The notes: generated by a model from the letters alone, not told the origin. A stretch of 64,000 nt of DNA from an uncultured Oscillospiraceae bacterium (GCA_900555015.1 USJL01000003.1:61517-125516), one strand, 5' to 3'. Shown: positions 50,423 to 60,536, counted from the first letter of the stretch. Made by a program: numbers and translations.

Positions 50423-51997
50423 TCATCCGTTTTGCTGTTTAGCCACAAAGTAAAATTCAACACCGTTTGCTTTGTTTTTAAATCCGTACTTAAATTTATG
50501 CAGTTTAAGTATTTTTGCCGTAACAGCCAATCCTATACCGCCGGAATCCTTTGCATTTTTTCTGCTTTCATCACCTTTATAAAGCATTTTCCACATGTTT
50601 TTTTGCTCGTTTTTATTAATGTTTTTGCCGTAATTGAAAACAGAAAATTTAATGTGCTTGCCGTCTTTCTTTATGCTTACCGTTATTTGTGTGTTTTCAT
50701 TTGCAAATTTAACCGCATTAGAAAGGTAATTGTCAATCGCTAAGGCAATGAATTTTTCGTCGCCGTAAATTATACAGTCTTTATTAAAGTCTTCTTTAAA
50801 TACAATTCCTTTGGTTGATGCAGACGGCGCATATTTTTTGATTTCTGCCTCCGCTGTTTCATTAAGGTTTACAGGCTTTTTGTTTATTTTGCTTGTAGAG
50901 CTCAGTTTGTTGTATTGAAGCAAGCTGCCTATAAGATTGTTCATACGAATTGACTCTTCATATATTGACTTAATATAATCACTTTTATTTTCAGGGTTAA
51001 TATTTTCCATTAAAAGCTCACACCTGTTTTGAATAACTGCAAGGGGAGTTTTCAGCTCGTGCGCCGCTGCACCGGAAAAAGCATATTGTGCTTCTTTAAA
51101 TTCCTGTTTTTTCAGTAAATCGTTTGTAACCGCAACGGCTATTGCTTCAAGAATAACAAACACAGCCGTTAAACTTTTAATATTTGTTTTAAACTCTGCT
51201 GAATTAAGTGCATATTTTTGAATTGAAACAGACAGGCAAGAATAATACGCATATGTTTTTCCTTCACGTGTGCTGAAGTAATTATTTGCCGTGTAGGTGT
51301 ATCTGCCGTCCGTTTTTTCATCACTGTTGCTGTTAACGTCGTATTCGTCTGCGTTTGAAATGTCTTCGGCTTTTATTTGACTTAAAATATTGTCTTCATA
51401 TTCAAGGTCATTATCGGCATTTTCGGTTTTTATAAAATTCCAAGTAACCTGCAAATAATCGCTTGGCAGTTTAACGGTGTATTCGGGAATTTCATTTGTA
51501 AAAACAATCTCAGCCGTATCTTTGGCGTAAGGTTCATATTCTTTGTAAACAAGCTTAACGGGTATAACCTTGCCGTCTTTTAAATTAAACTGAAAATTTG
51601 AATAATTGCCGTATTTTGCCTCTGCATCTTTTATTTGTTGTTTCAGTTCCGGCGTCAAATATTCGTCTAAAAAACAGTAATAGGGTTTATTAAGTGTTCC
51701 AAAATGAAAATATATAACGCTTTGGGACTTCATAACAAAATTGCCTTTTTCGTCATAAATATATACTTTCGACGGAAAATATGTTATGTTTGTAAATTCT
51801 GCGGCAAAATGTTCGGCGCTTTCATACGGCGGATCATCCGGGTCATATGTGGGCTCAAATTCCAATGATTGAATGTCATTAAACAATAATTCTTGTATTT
51901 GCTTTTTTTCGTTTGAATACATAAAAATTCCAAATCCGAAATAGATTAAAATAATTATTGCCGTAACAAACGTAAAAACTTTGCTCTTTTTTGTCAT
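50423..51997 (-). CDS. Sensor histidine kinase with large outer domain
   Basis: Membrane kinase of 524 residues: one helix at 8-26, an extracytoplasmic domain of roughly 240 residues rich in Asp/Glu/Tyr, a second helix around 270-290, then the H-box AAAHELKTPLAVI and the ATPase domain (NYLSNAVKF, GGIGLAVTAKIL). ATG 51997 is preferred to GTG 52003 because GGAGGTG is correctly spaced only for the former. It follows its response regulator by two bases. Confidence 0.9.
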   Translation of the reverse strand: MTKKSKVFTFVTAIIILIYFGFGIFMYSNEKKQIQELLFNDIQSLEFEPTYDPDDPPYESAEHFAAEFTNITYFPSKVYIYDEKGNFVMKSQSVIYFHFGTLNKPYYCFLDEYLTPELKQQIKDAEAKYGNYSNFQFNLKDGKVIPVKLVYKEYEPYAKDTAEIVFTNEIPEYTVKLPSDYLQVTWNFIKTENADNDLEYEDNILSQIKAEDISNADEYDVNSNSDEKTDGRYTYTANNYFSTREGKTYAYYSCLSVSIQKYALNSAEFKTNIKSLTAVFVILEAIAVAVTNDLLKKQEFKEAQYAFSGAAAHELKTPLAVIQNRCELLMENINPENKSDYIKSIYEESIRMNNLIGSLLQYNKLSSTSKINKKPVNLNETAEAEIKKYAPSASTKGIVFKEDFNKDCIIYGDEKFIALAIDNYLSNAVKFANENTQITVSIKKDGKHIKFSVFNYGKNINKNEQKNMWKMLYKGDESRKNAKDSGGIGLAVTAKILKLHKFKYGFKNKANGVEFYFVAKQQNG

Positions 51998-51999
51998 AA

Positions 52000-52668
52000 T
52001 CACACCTCCTGAAAGGAGTAGCCGGTGTTAATTATTGTTTTAATACAGCTTGATTTATCTCCAAGGGCTTTTCTGATTCTTTTGATGTGAGTGTCTACCA
52101 CACGAAAATCTCCGTCAAAATCATAGCCCCAGGCATAAGTTAAAATCAAATCTCTGTTTAAAACAATGTTTTTGTTTTCAATCAAGTAGTAAAGAATTTT
52201 AAAATCTTTTGATGAAAGAACAATTTCTTTTTCGTTTACAAAAACTTTTTTGTTGTTTAAATCCATTGTAATTCCGCAGCAGGTTATTTTGTTTTCCTTG
52301 TCTATACCTTTGCAGCGTTTTATAAGCGTATTTGCTTTTTGATAAAGTACAGACAGGGGAAACGGCTTAACAACGTAATCATCACAACCGTATTCAAAGC
52401 CTTTAAGAAAATCTTTTTCATCACTCATTGCCGTTAAAAACAGAATGGGCAGGTTGCTTGATTTTCTAGTGATTTTGCAAACTTCAAATCCGTTTAGCAC
52501 GGGCATCATAATGTCCAAAATTACCAAATCAAATTCGTTTTCTTCAAACTTATTTAAAGCGTCTTTCCCGTCAACGGCCGTTTCAACGAAAAATCCTTTT
52601 GCTTTAAGGTAATCTCTAATACTTTCTCTTATTCCTTTTTCATCATCTGCAACTAAAACTGAAAACAT
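52000..52668 (-). CDS. OmpR-family response regulator
   Basis: Response regulator of 222 residues: receiver with Asp-Asp pair in VADDEKG, phospho-acceptor in VILDIMMPVLNGFE, Thr in FLTAMSD, Lys in VVKPF; winged helix with KDFKILYYLIENKNIVLNRD and VDTHIKRIRKALG. ATG 52668 follows AGGGAG by seven bases; longer in-frame starts lie in the terminator region of the next gene. A TTGACA (52724-52719) with TATATT 20 bases on may be its promoter. Confidence 0.92.
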   Translation of the reverse strand: MFSVLVADDEKGIRESIRDYLKAKGFFVETAVDGKDALNKFEENEFDLVILDIMMPVLNGFEVCKITRKSSNLPILFLTAMSDEKDFLKGFEYGCDDYVVKPFPLSVLYQKANTLIKRCKGIDKENKITCCGITMDLNNKKVFVNEKEIVLSSKDFKILYYLIENKNIVLNRDLILTYAWGYDFDGDFRVVDTHIKRIRKALGDKSSCIKTIINTGYSFQEV

Positions 52669-52733
52669 TGTGCCACTCCCTTTCATTTGCATAATATATC
52701 CGCCGTTTGTACTTTGTGTGTCAAAAATAAAAT

Positions 52734-52772
52734 AAAACGGGTACATTACAAAAAATGCAATGCACCCGTTTT
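52734..52772 (-). terminator. Terminator of the small membrane protein gene
   Basis: 14-base arms AAAACGGGTACATT / AATGCACCCGTTTT with one mismatch, then T-rich sequence on the minus strand. Confidence 0.75.
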
Positions 52773-52796
52773 GCTTGCTTAATGCTTGTGTGTAAA

Positions 52797-53096
52797 TTAA
52801 GCAACCAAGTCAAAATCTGAAACTTTAATTCCTTTTAATTCATTGTTTCTTCTGTTAATTCGCTCATTATGCCTTTTGGAGTATTCGCTGTTTTTCTTTT
52901 CCTTGTCTTTTTTCGCTTCTTTTTTAAAACTTACAATTAAAAGAATTGCAAAATAAGTTATAATTTCAGCTGCAAGTAAAAATCTCATTTGTGTTCCCGA
53001 AAGCATTGTAAAAATACGAAAAGGAACTACCATAAGAAAAAAGCCAATGCCAAGAGCAGATATTGTTGTTATTACAGATATTAAATGTTTTTTCAT
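52797..53096 (-). CDS. Small two-helix membrane protein
   Basis: Hypothetical protein of 99 residues with two helices (about 6-28, VITTISALGIGFFLMVVPF; and about 38-57, FLLAAEIITYFAILLIVSF) and a very basic/charged C-terminal tail (KKEAKKDKEKKNSEYSKRHN). AAGGAGG precedes the ATG. Not recognised. Monocistronic between a promoter and a terminator of its own. Confidence 0.75.
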   Translation of the reverse strand: MKKHLISVITTISALGIGFFLMVVPFRIFTMLSGTQMRFLLAAEIITYFAILLIVSFKKEAKKDKEKKNSEYSKRHNERINRRNNELKGIKVSDFDLVA

Positions 53097-53129
53097 TCGA
53101 AAAACCTCCTTGTTTTTTGTTACAAGTTC

Positions 53130-53157
53130 ATTTTAACAAATGAAAATTTAATTGCAA
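53130..53157 (-). promoter_or_regulatory. Promoter of the small membrane protein gene
   Basis: On the minus strand, -35 TTGCAA (53157-53152), 16-base spacer, -10 TAAAAT (53135-53130). Confidence 0.5.
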
Positions 53158-53208
53158 TATCCAAATAGGCTTAAGTCCCTATTTAAGGACTTATAGAACA
53201 AATTTTCT

Positions 53209-54471
53209 TTAAAATATTGACTTTTTAAGGGCGTTTATTGCATTTTCAAAATCTTTTTCTTCCACAGAACCTATATTAAAGCACAGTTTTATTTTGTTGT
53301 TTTCGTAATTGTCTACAAAAACCTTAATTCCGTTTTCTTTGAATTTCGGTTCGCCGTTGATAAGTTCTGTTTCCATAATAATTTGCAAAGCGTTTTCGCT
53401 TATTTCAATATGTGCTTTTGGAAAGTTCTCTTTTAATTTTTCGGCAAATATTTTTGTTTTTGCCGTATAAAAACGCCGTGTCTTTTTTATTTGCGCTTTT
53501 AAATGGCCGTCGTTAATAAATTTTGCCAACGCAATTTGCTCTGTTTTGCTTGCCGTCTGGCTGTATTTATAGCTTTCTTCGTTAAATTTTTTTGCCAAAT
53601 CCTCCGTTAGTACCATAAAGCTTATTCTAATAGAAGGCAAAAGCAGTTTTGAAAACGAGCCTAAATATACAACATTATTTCCCCCTGCAAGTGCATGTAA
53701 TGAGGGGGTTGGCTTTGTGTTGTACAAAAAATCGCTTTCATAATCGTCTTCAATAACAAGGCTGTTGTTTTTTGCGGAATATGAAACAAGTTCAACTCTT
53801 CGTTTGTTCGGCATAACGTCGCCCCATCTTGACATTTTTGACGGTGTAACATAAATAATATTTGCGTCCTTGTATCTGTAACGAACGTCAAAGCCGTAAT
53901 TCTTAAATGTTTCTGCACCTTGCACAAAGCTTTTATCCGGAAATGATACAGTGCCTTTGTTTTCCGTTAAAACACAAAGAATGCTTAAAAGAGATTGCAC
54001 ACCGGCACCAATTATAATTCTGTCTGCAGACGCCATAACATTTCTTTTTTCACGCACATAATCTGCAACAGCTTCCCGCAGTTCCGTTTCACCTTGGGGC
54101 GGGCTGTATGAAAGCAACTTTTCATCTTGTCGTAATGCGCTTTTTACATATCTTCTCCAAATATTAAAATCAAAACTGTTTTTGTCCGCCGTGTCGGTTG
54201 TAAAGTCAAAATTTATTTTGCCTTTTTCGGCAATTTTTTTATGCTCGTTTGAAACTTCTCTTTTTTTGTAGGAAACGTAATAGCCGCTTTGCGGTTCACT
54301 TATAATGTATCCGTCGGCTGAAAGGGCAAAATATGCATTTTGAACAGTGGTTCTGCTTACTCTGTAAATCTCTCCGGCTTTTCTTACGGAAGGTAATTTT
54401 TCGCCGAAATCTATTTGACCGTTTTCAATTTCATTTTTTAAATAATCGTATAATTCGCTGTATTTGCTCAT
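53209..54471 (-). CDS. MocR/PdxR-family regulator (GntR-aminotransferase fusion)
   Basis: Transcription factor of 420 residues: N-terminal GntR winged helix (LPSVRKAGEIYRVSRTTVQN, about 1-68) fused to a type I aminotransferase domain that binds pyridoxal phosphate; the PLP lysine is in GSFSKLLLPSIR. Such regulators control vitamin B6, GABA or amino-acid genes. No obvious target is adjacent except possibly the divergent radical SAM gene. Confidence 0.9.
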   Translation of the reverse strand: MSKYSELYDYLKNEIENGQIDFGEKLPSVRKAGEIYRVSRTTVQNAYFALSADGYIISEPQSGYYVSYKKREVSNEHKKIAEKGKINFDFTTDTADKNSFDFNIWRRYVKSALRQDEKLLSYSPPQGETELREAVADYVREKRNVMASADRIIIGAGVQSLLSILCVLTENKGTVSFPDKSFVQGAETFKNYGFDVRYRYKDANIIYVTPSKMSRWGDVMPNKRRVELVSYSAKNNSLVIEDDYESDFLYNTKPTPSLHALAGGNNVVYLGSFSKLLLPSIRISFMVLTEDLAKKFNEESYKYSQTASKTEQIALAKFINDGHLKAQIKKTRRFYTAKTKIFAEKLKENFPKAHIEISENALQIIMETELINGEPKFKENGIKVFVDNYENNKIKLCFNIGSVEEKDFENAINALKKSIF

Positions 54472-54573
54472 AACTGTACCTTAAAATTTAGTTAAAAGTG
54501 TGTATATAATTAAAGCCGCCTTTATTGTATATTATTTGTGGTAAATAATCAATACCTGATTGGAGGAATTATT

Positions 54574-55185
54574 GTGGCAGATATTATTTATACACTTGAG
54601 GGCGGCACATATTTTAACATTACAAATAAGTGCCCTTGCAACTGTGCTTTCTGTATCAGGGAAAAAGGCGATGCCGTAGGCGAGGCTAAACGTTTGTGGC
54701 ATGATACCGAGCCAACATTTGAAGATATTAAAAACGCTATTGACGGCTATGATTTTTCAAATGTTGATGAGGCTGTTTTTTGCGGATACGGCGAACCTAC
54801 AAATGCATTTGACAACTTAATTAAAACAGCGAAGTATATGAAAGAAAAATATCCTAACATTAAACTTAGGGTTAATACTAACGGACTTTCCGATTTAATT
54901 AACGGCAGGTCTACGGCTAAAGAAATTTGCAGTGTGTTTGATAAAGTTTCCGTTTCTCTTAATGACCCTACATCTGAAAAGTACGATAAAATTACAAGAA
55001 ATATTTATCCCGGCAAGGCATTTCCGGCTCTTATTCAGTTTACAAAAGACTGTGTTGCATGCGGTGCGGATGTAAGAATGACCGTTGTTGATGTTATTTC
55101 AAAAGAAGATATTGAAGCTTCAAGAAAACTTTGTGCCGAATGCGGAGCAAAATTTAAACTTCGTTCATTTGACCACGGCAGATAA
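54574..55185 (+). CDS. TatD-linked radical SAM protein
   Basis: Radical SAM enzyme of 203 residues. The cluster motif CPCNCAFC gives Cys-x3-Cys-x2-Cys near residues 20-27; FCGYGEPTNAFDNL supplies the SAM-binding GGE-like strand. Size and sequence match the small family usually found beside TatD DNases, but no tatD gene is adjacent here. Start GTG 54574 lies seven bases after GGAGG; an upstream GTG in frame lacks a site. The reaction is unknown. Confidence 0.82.
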   Translation: MADIIYTLEGGTYFNITNKCPCNCAFCIREKGDAVGEAKRLWHDTEPTFEDIKNAIDGYDFSNVDEAVFCGYGEPTNAFDNLIKTAKYMKEKYPNIKLRVNTNGLSDLINGRSTAKEICSVFDKVSVSLNDPTSEKYDKITRNIYPGKAFPALIQFTKDCVACGADVRMTVVDVISKEDIEASRKLCAECGAKFKLRSFDHGR

Positions 55186-55208
55186 TTTTTAAAATTGTAT
55201 ATAAGCAT

Positions 55209-55239
55209 AAAAACCACCGAGTATGTCTCGGTGGTTTTT
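55209..55239. terminator. Terminator between the radical SAM and ligase genes
   Basis: Perfect 13-bp stem AAAAACCACCGAG / CTCGGTGGTTTTT, five-base loop. Confidence 0.92.
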
Positions 55240-55249
55240 GTTTATTCGT

Positions 55250-56659
55250 TTATTTATCTAATTTTATCATATGTTCAAAACTTCGTTCTGTAACATAAAA
55301 CAAATCGTCTGTTGTTTTTATCAGCGTTTTTTCATAGCATTGGCTTACAGCCTGTGTCAGTCCCATAAGCATCATAAACAAAATTATTTGTTTTGGCGAG
55401 TTGAAAACAAAATCTGTTAAACCAAACAAAAGAAATAGCATTAAACTTGTAAATATACTGAATACAAGGTCAAATTGTTTTCCGTTTTTTGCATTTATTT
55501 CCAACAATTTTCCAAATGCTAATAAAATTATTACAAACAGCATTATTACGCCTATTATGCCAAGCTCTGCCCAAATTTCAAAAATAAAATTGTGGGCGTG
55601 GGGCTTGTGAAGTTCGTAAGACGCTGTAAGCATTGCACCCGTGCTTTCACAGCCAAATCCCAAACCGCCTATGAAAACTTTAATATTGTGGGTTACATAA
55701 TCAATTACACTTCGCCAAATCATAAAGTGGTTTTCAGATGATTTTTTTGCCGCCGCTCCGTTAGGGTTTGGAACAGACGGACCGGATGACGCCGTGTTTT
55801 TGATTGTAAAAATAAGTCCGTATCTTGTAAGAATTGACGGCACAATAATTGCTACTGTAGGTATTATTGCTTTAAGCATTTCTTTGTGGTGCCTTTTAAA
55901 CAGCACAATAAACATAAATATCCAGCCAAGCAAAGCAATAATGCAACCTGCTCTTGTTAACGTGGAACTTATTCCCGCCGTTATAATTAAGTTGAAAATA
56001 AAGTATATGTTTTTTTCTTTTTTAGTTTTGGCATCCAAAAACAAATAAATTGAAATCGGGTATGCAAAAAGCATATATGTTGCCAGTAAATTAGGGTTAG
56101 AGAAAAATCCGCTTGCTCTGTCGGAAAAAGTGTTTGTTTTTATTTCAAAAGGCAACCAAGTGTAAATCGCTTTGTCCATTTTCTTATAAAACGGTGTAAT
56201 AAGAACAAATTGTTTGCCTATATATCCGAATTTATGAAGCACGTGGGTGCAAATTTGAATTGTTCCTACAATTCCGTTTGCCACACCGCCGTAAACAATA
56301 AGTTTTAAAATTCGGTCAATTCGTTTTCTTGTGTTTGCTAAGTTATAAATCATAACCTGAACAAGAAACATTCCCCACCAAAGACCGGCTGTTCCCAAAG
56401 TGTCTAATTTAGTGTCAGACCAAAAAACACTGGCAAGCGCCATGGTCATAAATGCTATTTCAAGTTTTCCGAGAGTTCCTACTTTTGCCTTTCTGCCTTC
56501 TTTGCTCCATTGCACTTTAAACACAATAAAACCTATGAAAAGTAAAAAAGGACTTATGTATTCGGGAAGTATCGGAAACAGTAATACAATAGCTTCAAGC
56601 CAGCACCAACCGGGGTTTTCACGGTACCTTGCTTTAAGTAAAGTAAGTTTGTTATTCAT
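55250..56659 (-). CDS. O-antigen ligase/polymerase-like membrane protein
   Basis: Polytopic protein of 469 residues, about 11-12 helices, of the Wzy_C (WaaL) superfamily that joins lipid-linked glycans to acceptors outside the membrane. The large outer loop near residues 290-360 contains the HNFIFEIWAELGIIG stretch with the conserved His. In a Gram-positive cell it would polymerise or attach a surface polysaccharide. ATG 56659 is chosen because GAGGG lies eight bases before it. Confidence 0.85.
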   Translation of the reverse strand: MNNKLTLLKARYRENPGWCWLEAIVLLFPILPEYISPFLLFIGFIVFKVQWSKEGRKAKVGTLGKLEIAFMTMALASVFWSDTKLDTLGTAGLWWGMFLVQVMIYNLANTRKRIDRILKLIVYGGVANGIVGTIQICTHVLHKFGYIGKQFVLITPFYKKMDKAIYTWLPFEIKTNTFSDRASGFFSNPNLLATYMLFAYPISIYLFLDAKTKKEKNIYFIFNLIITAGISSTLTRAGCIIALLGWIFMFIVLFKRHHKEMLKAIIPTVAIIVPSILTRYGLIFTIKNTASSGPSVPNPNGAAAKKSSENHFMIWRSVIDYVTHNIKVFIGGLGFGCESTGAMLTASYELHKPHAHNFIFEIWAELGIIGVIMLFVIILLAFGKLLEINAKNGKQFDLVFSIFTSLMLFLLFGLTDFVFNSPKQIILFMMLMGLTQAVSQCYEKTLIKTTDDLFYVTERSFEHMIKLDK

Positions 56660-56829
56660 TAAATTATCCCTCATTTGCTTTTACATAATACTACAAAAGT
56701 TTCTTTTTTTCAATATATTTATTGTGTTAACATTTGATTTATAAATCGTTTACATTATTAGAGGTTGAAAAATCAGTAATTTTAATGTATAATTTTTTAG
56801 TATTTTATTGTTTGTTAGGAGAGTTGTTT

Positions 56830-58731
56830 ATGAGCGAAAAAGACAACAAGCTTGAAAATGAGTTAAACGAAAATTTAACTCAAAATGAAAATCCGGCATT
56901 AAATTCCGATGATATTACTCAGCAGGAAAATAATGTGGAAGATTCTGAAGAAAAAACAGAAACGGAAGATAGGGAATGGCAGTTTGACGCCGTTGCGCCT
57001 ACTCTTGACGATAATTTGGAGCTTGACGGTGAATTTCAGGTTGATATGGCAGATGCAGATAAAACCGTTGTTAAGGAAAAAGCCGTTACATCCGACGGCG
57101 AAAATATTACAATAAAAAAGAAGCCGGTTAAAATTATTTTTGCTTCAATCATAGGTGTAATTATTGTTGCGCTTTTGGTTGTGTTCGGCGTTCGTTATTA
57201 TACTGTGCCAAACAGTAATGAAAAAATGAATCCGGGCAACGTTTCTCTTAAAATCGGCGATACTAACGTTTCCGTCGGTATGTATGATTATTTTTATGCA
57301 ACAGTTGTATATGAATATGAGCAGTACGCAAATTACGGCTATAATAATTTGGACACGAGTAAAGATTATTCAAAGCAAACAACTACTGATGACGACGGTA
57401 ACGAAATTACTTGGCTTGAAAAGTTTGAGCAGGACGCAATTAAGAGAATTAAGGTAATCGTTGCTTATTATGAAAAAGCCGAAAAGGCAGGTATAGAGTT
57501 AACGGAAGATCAACAGTCATCAATAGATACTCAAATTGAAAGCCTTGAGGCAAATGCTTCAAGTGCAGATACAAGCGTTGATAAATATATTCAGGAAAGT
57601 TACGGTGAATATTGCGGCGTTGCAACACTTCGTAAGTACCTTAAAATGTATTATCTTGCAAGCAGTTATTATAATACTATGAGTATTGACGAAAAGCCTA
57701 CCGATGATGAAATAGAAGCATATTTTAACGATAATAAAGAAAAGTATATGGCTTGTAAATATGCATTTATTGAAACACCTTATGATACTACAGATGAAAC
57801 CACAAAGGCTCAAAGTCTTGAAAATGTTAAAAAGTATGCTTCGCAAATTACAGATTTGGATTCAATGAAAAAAGTTATGCCGGAAGCTTGCGATGAGTTT
57901 ATTCAGCAGTATATCAGTTATGGCTATTTCACTTCTGCCGACCAAGCTGTTGAAACTCTTTCTCAATCACTTGAGGCAACAGAATCACGCACAACCGTTG
58001 AGGATAATTACGGCACGGAAATCAGCGATTGGCTGTTTTCCGATGATACTGCCGTAGGCAGCACAAATTATTCAATAAATGAAGATTCGGGTTACGCCAC
58101 AATTCTTCTTAAAACAGGCGCTGCAGAGCTTGACAGCACAGAGGTTTATTCAGTAAGGCATATCCTTATTATGCCTGAAAGTGCAGACAGTACTGATAAT
58201 AGCACCGACTCAACAACATCAGCACAGGATAAAACATATACGGAAGAAGAATGGAATGCCGCAAAAGATAAAGCAAATGAAGTGCTTGATAAATTCAACG
58301 CAGGCGATAAATCCGAAAAATCTTTTGCAGAACTTGCAGAAGAATACAGCGGCGACACAGAATCTACTTCAAAAGGTTCAAGCGGAATTTACGGCGGTTT
58401 GTATGAGGGAATTACCTTGGGTCAAATGGTTTCCGAATTTGAAAATTGGGCTACCGATAAATCACGTCAGCCGGGCGATGTAGGTATTGTTCAAAGCAAT
58501 TACGGCTATCATATTATGTATTTCATTTATGACGGACCGATTTACTATTACAATGCTAAAACAGATTTGCTTAAAGATAGAGAAAACCAAATGCTTGAGG
58601 AAACAAACGTTAAAAAGAAAAACGGCATGAAGAAAACAATGGTTGCCGAACCTCAAAAATCTGCCGAAACAACAACGGCAACACAGCAAACAACTGTTGC
58701 ACAAACAACACAGGCAACTACTCAGCAGTAA
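56830..58731 (+). CDS. Membrane-anchored parvulin-type peptidylprolyl isomerase, paralogue 1
   Basis: Extracytoplasmic folding factor (PrsA-like), 633 residues. A long acidic cytoplasmic head (1-95) precedes a signal-anchor helix (101-121) instead of a lipoprotein signal. A SurA-like N domain follows (KQTTTDDDGNEITWLEKFE), then the parvulin domain (from YSVRHILIMPES near 437 to YGYHIMYF near 560), and a Thr/Gln tail. ATG 56830 follows AGGAG by seven bases. It lies head-to-tail with a shorter paralogue. Confidence 0.88.
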   Translation: MSEKDNKLENELNENLTQNENPALNSDDITQQENNVEDSEEKTETEDREWQFDAVAPTLDDNLELDGEFQVDMADADKTVVKEKAVTSDGENITIKKKPVKIIFASIIGVIIVALLVVFGVRYYTVPNSNEKMNPGNVSLKIGDTNVSVGMYDYFYATVVYEYEQYANYGYNNLDTSKDYSKQTTTDDDGNEITWLEKFEQDAIKRIKVIVAYYEKAEKAGIELTEDQQSSIDTQIESLEANASSADTSVDKYIQESYGEYCGVATLRKYLKMYYLASSYYNTMSIDEKPTDDEIEAYFNDNKEKYMACKYAFIETPYDTTDETTKAQSLENVKKYASQITDLDSMKKVMPEACDEFIQQYISYGYFTSADQAVETLSQSLEATESRTTVEDNYGTEISDWLFSDDTAVGSTNYSINEDSGYATILLKTGAAELDSTEVYSVRHILIMPESADSTDNSTDSTTSAQDKTYTEEEWNAAKDKANEVLDKFNAGDKSEKSFAELAEEYSGDTESTSKGSSGIYGGLYEGITLGQMVSEFENWATDKSRQPGDVGIVQSNYGYHIMYFIYDGPIYYYNAKTDLLKDRENQMLEETNVKKKNGMKKTMVAEPQKSAETTTATQQTTVAQTTQATTQQ

Positions 58732-58750
58732 ATTGTTAAAAATGTTTAAA

Positions 58751-58784
58751 TTTACACTTGTATTATTTTAAATTTTAGTGTAAA
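58751..58784. promoter_or_regulatory. Inverted repeat across the promoter of foldase paralogue 2
   Basis: TTTACACT (58751-58758) and AGTGTAAA (58777-58784) are perfect complements. They overlap a promoter with -35 TTGTAT (58758-58763) and -10 TAAAAT (58781-58786), spacer 17. Confidence 0.55.
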
Positions 58785-58826
58785 ATAACTTGGTAAAACT
58801 ACAAATTTTGTAAGGATGATTAAACA

Positions 58827-60536
58827 ATGGCAAAAAAAGATTTAACTTCAAGTGAGGATATTCTTACAGGAGCATCTCTTTCAGATGAAAAGGATTCCTC
58901 TAAAAAATCAAAAGAGAAAAAGCCTAAAAAGGCAAGAAAGGGCATTTCCGCAAATGCAAAAAAGGTTATTAAATCAGTTGTTGCAGTTGTAATTGTTGTT
59001 GCTCTTCTTGTTACATATGTTGCAACCGGCACAGTTCGCAAGGGCTTTATTCACTCTACTTTGCAGTGGACCACAGGTATCACCGCAGTAACAGTTAAAA
59101 ACGAAGACGGAGATAAAATTAATATTCCTGTTTCAACATACAATTATTATTACGCTATGTTGTACAACAATCTTCAAAATACTCAGTCAACATATAAGCA
59201 ATACGGCCTTGATTTGGATTCCGTTAAACTTAACGTTGATTTTGATAAAAAACTTTCAGAACAAACAACTACAGATGATGACGGAAATGTAATTACTTGG
59301 GCTGAATATATGCAAAATACAGTTCTTGATTCTATTAAGAGCACTTATATGTATTATAACGAGGCTGTTAAGGCAAATAACGGTGAAGAACCTGAAATTA
59401 CAGATGACCAAAAAACAGAACTTGACGATACAATCAGTAAGTACAAAGAAACCGCAAATAAATACGGCTACACTGTTTCGGGTTATCTTGTAAAAGCAAT
59501 GGGCAAGGGCGTAACGGAAAGCGTTTATCGTCGTGAAGCAACACGTGCATATATCGCTCAAAACTACCAGTCTTCTTTAAGCACAGATGTTGAAGCAAGA
59601 GAATATACAGCAGACGATATTAACAAGTATAAAGATGAACATCTTGATGAACTTCAGTCTGTAAGTTTAAGAATATTCGAAGCTGATTCCGAAGATAATG
59701 CAAAAGAATTTAAGAGCAAGCTTAATGCAGACGGTTCTAACTTCAGCCAGCTTTGCGCAGAATATTCAACAAGCGATTTTGATAAGTCTTTCTATACAGA
59801 TGATGCTGCGTCAACTTATTTGTATGCAACAAAGGCAACTCTTAAAAACGGTGGATTTGCTGTTGCAACTGCAGAAGACCATGACCATAGCGACGGTTCT
59901 TCTCATTCTGATGATGAAGAAGATTCTTATCCGGGTCTTGATTGGATTTTCAGCGCAGACAGAAAAGCAGGAGATTCTTATCAATATTCAACATCCGTTG
60001 TTTATGTTATTGCACCTGCAACTCTTTCAGATGTTAAAACAATAAATGTTCGCCATATTCTTGTAAGCCCTGTTGATACAAGCGACAGTTCTGCTTCCGC
60101 TCAAAATGCAACAGACGAAGAATGGGCAACAGCATTACAAACCGCAGAAGATTTACTTGCACAGTTTAATTCAGGTGATAAAACAGAAGACAGCTTTGCA
60201 AAACTTGCTACTGAAAATTCAGCCGACACAGGTTCTGCAAGCAACGGCGGACTTTATGAAGATGTTTATCCGGGTCAAATGGTTTCCACATTTAACACAT
60301 GGTGCTTTGAAAACCGTTCGGCAGGTGATACCGCTATTGTTAAATCTCAATACGGTTATCATATTATGTACTTCTCCGGTGCAAATGATGAAACTGCTTG
60401 GGAATATAATGCAAAGCAGGCTCTTACCGCAGAAGATTCAAAAACTGAATCAGAAAAGCTTGACGAAGCATATTCCGTAAAGCTTAATTGGTTTGGCTCT
60501 CGTTACATTGAAAAGGATGTAGACATAGATTCATAA
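58827..60536 (+). CDS. Membrane-anchored parvulin-type peptidylprolyl isomerase, paralogue 2
   Basis: 569 residues. A Lys-rich cytoplasmic head (1-48), an anchor helix (49-68), a SurA-like N domain sharing the EQTTTDDDGNVITWAEYM block with its neighbour, and a parvulin domain (INVRHILVSPVD near 410 to YGYHIMYFSG near 515). An Asp/His/Ser-rich insert (EDHDHSDGSSHSDDEEDS) before the isomerase domain could bind metal. It has its own promoter, so the two copies can be expressed separately. Confidence 0.88.
   Translation: MAKKDLTSSEDILTGASLSDEKDSSKKSKEKKPKKARKGISANAKKVIKSVVAVVIVVALLVTYVATGTVRKGFIHSTLQWTTGITAVTVKNEDGDKINIPVSTYNYYYAMLYNNLQNTQSTYKQYGLDLDSVKLNVDFDKKLSEQTTTDDDGNVITWAEYMQNTVLDSIKSTYMYYNEAVKANNGEEPEITDDQKTELDDTISKYKETANKYGYTVSGYLVKAMGKGVTESVYRREATRAYIAQNYQSSLSTDVEAREYTADDINKYKDEHLDELQSVSLRIFEADSEDNAKEFKSKLNADGSNFSQLCAEYSTSDFDKSFYTDDAASTYLYATKATLKNGGFAVATAEDHDHSDGSSHSDDEEDSYPGLDWIFSADRKAGDSYQYSTSVVYVIAPATLSDVKTINVRHILVSPVDTSDSSASAQNATDEEWATALQTAEDLLAQFNSGDKTEDSFAKLATENSADTGSASNGGLYEDVYPGQMVSTFNTWCFENRSAGDTAIVKSQYGYHIMYFSGANDETAWEYNAKQALTAEDSKTESEKLDEAYSVKLNWFGSRYIEKDVDIDS

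Noticed and set aside
53165..53195. TAAGTCC / GGACTTA inverted repeat downstream of the MocR gene
   Set aside because: A seven-base stem with no T run; could be a weak terminator or chance, not enough to annotate.
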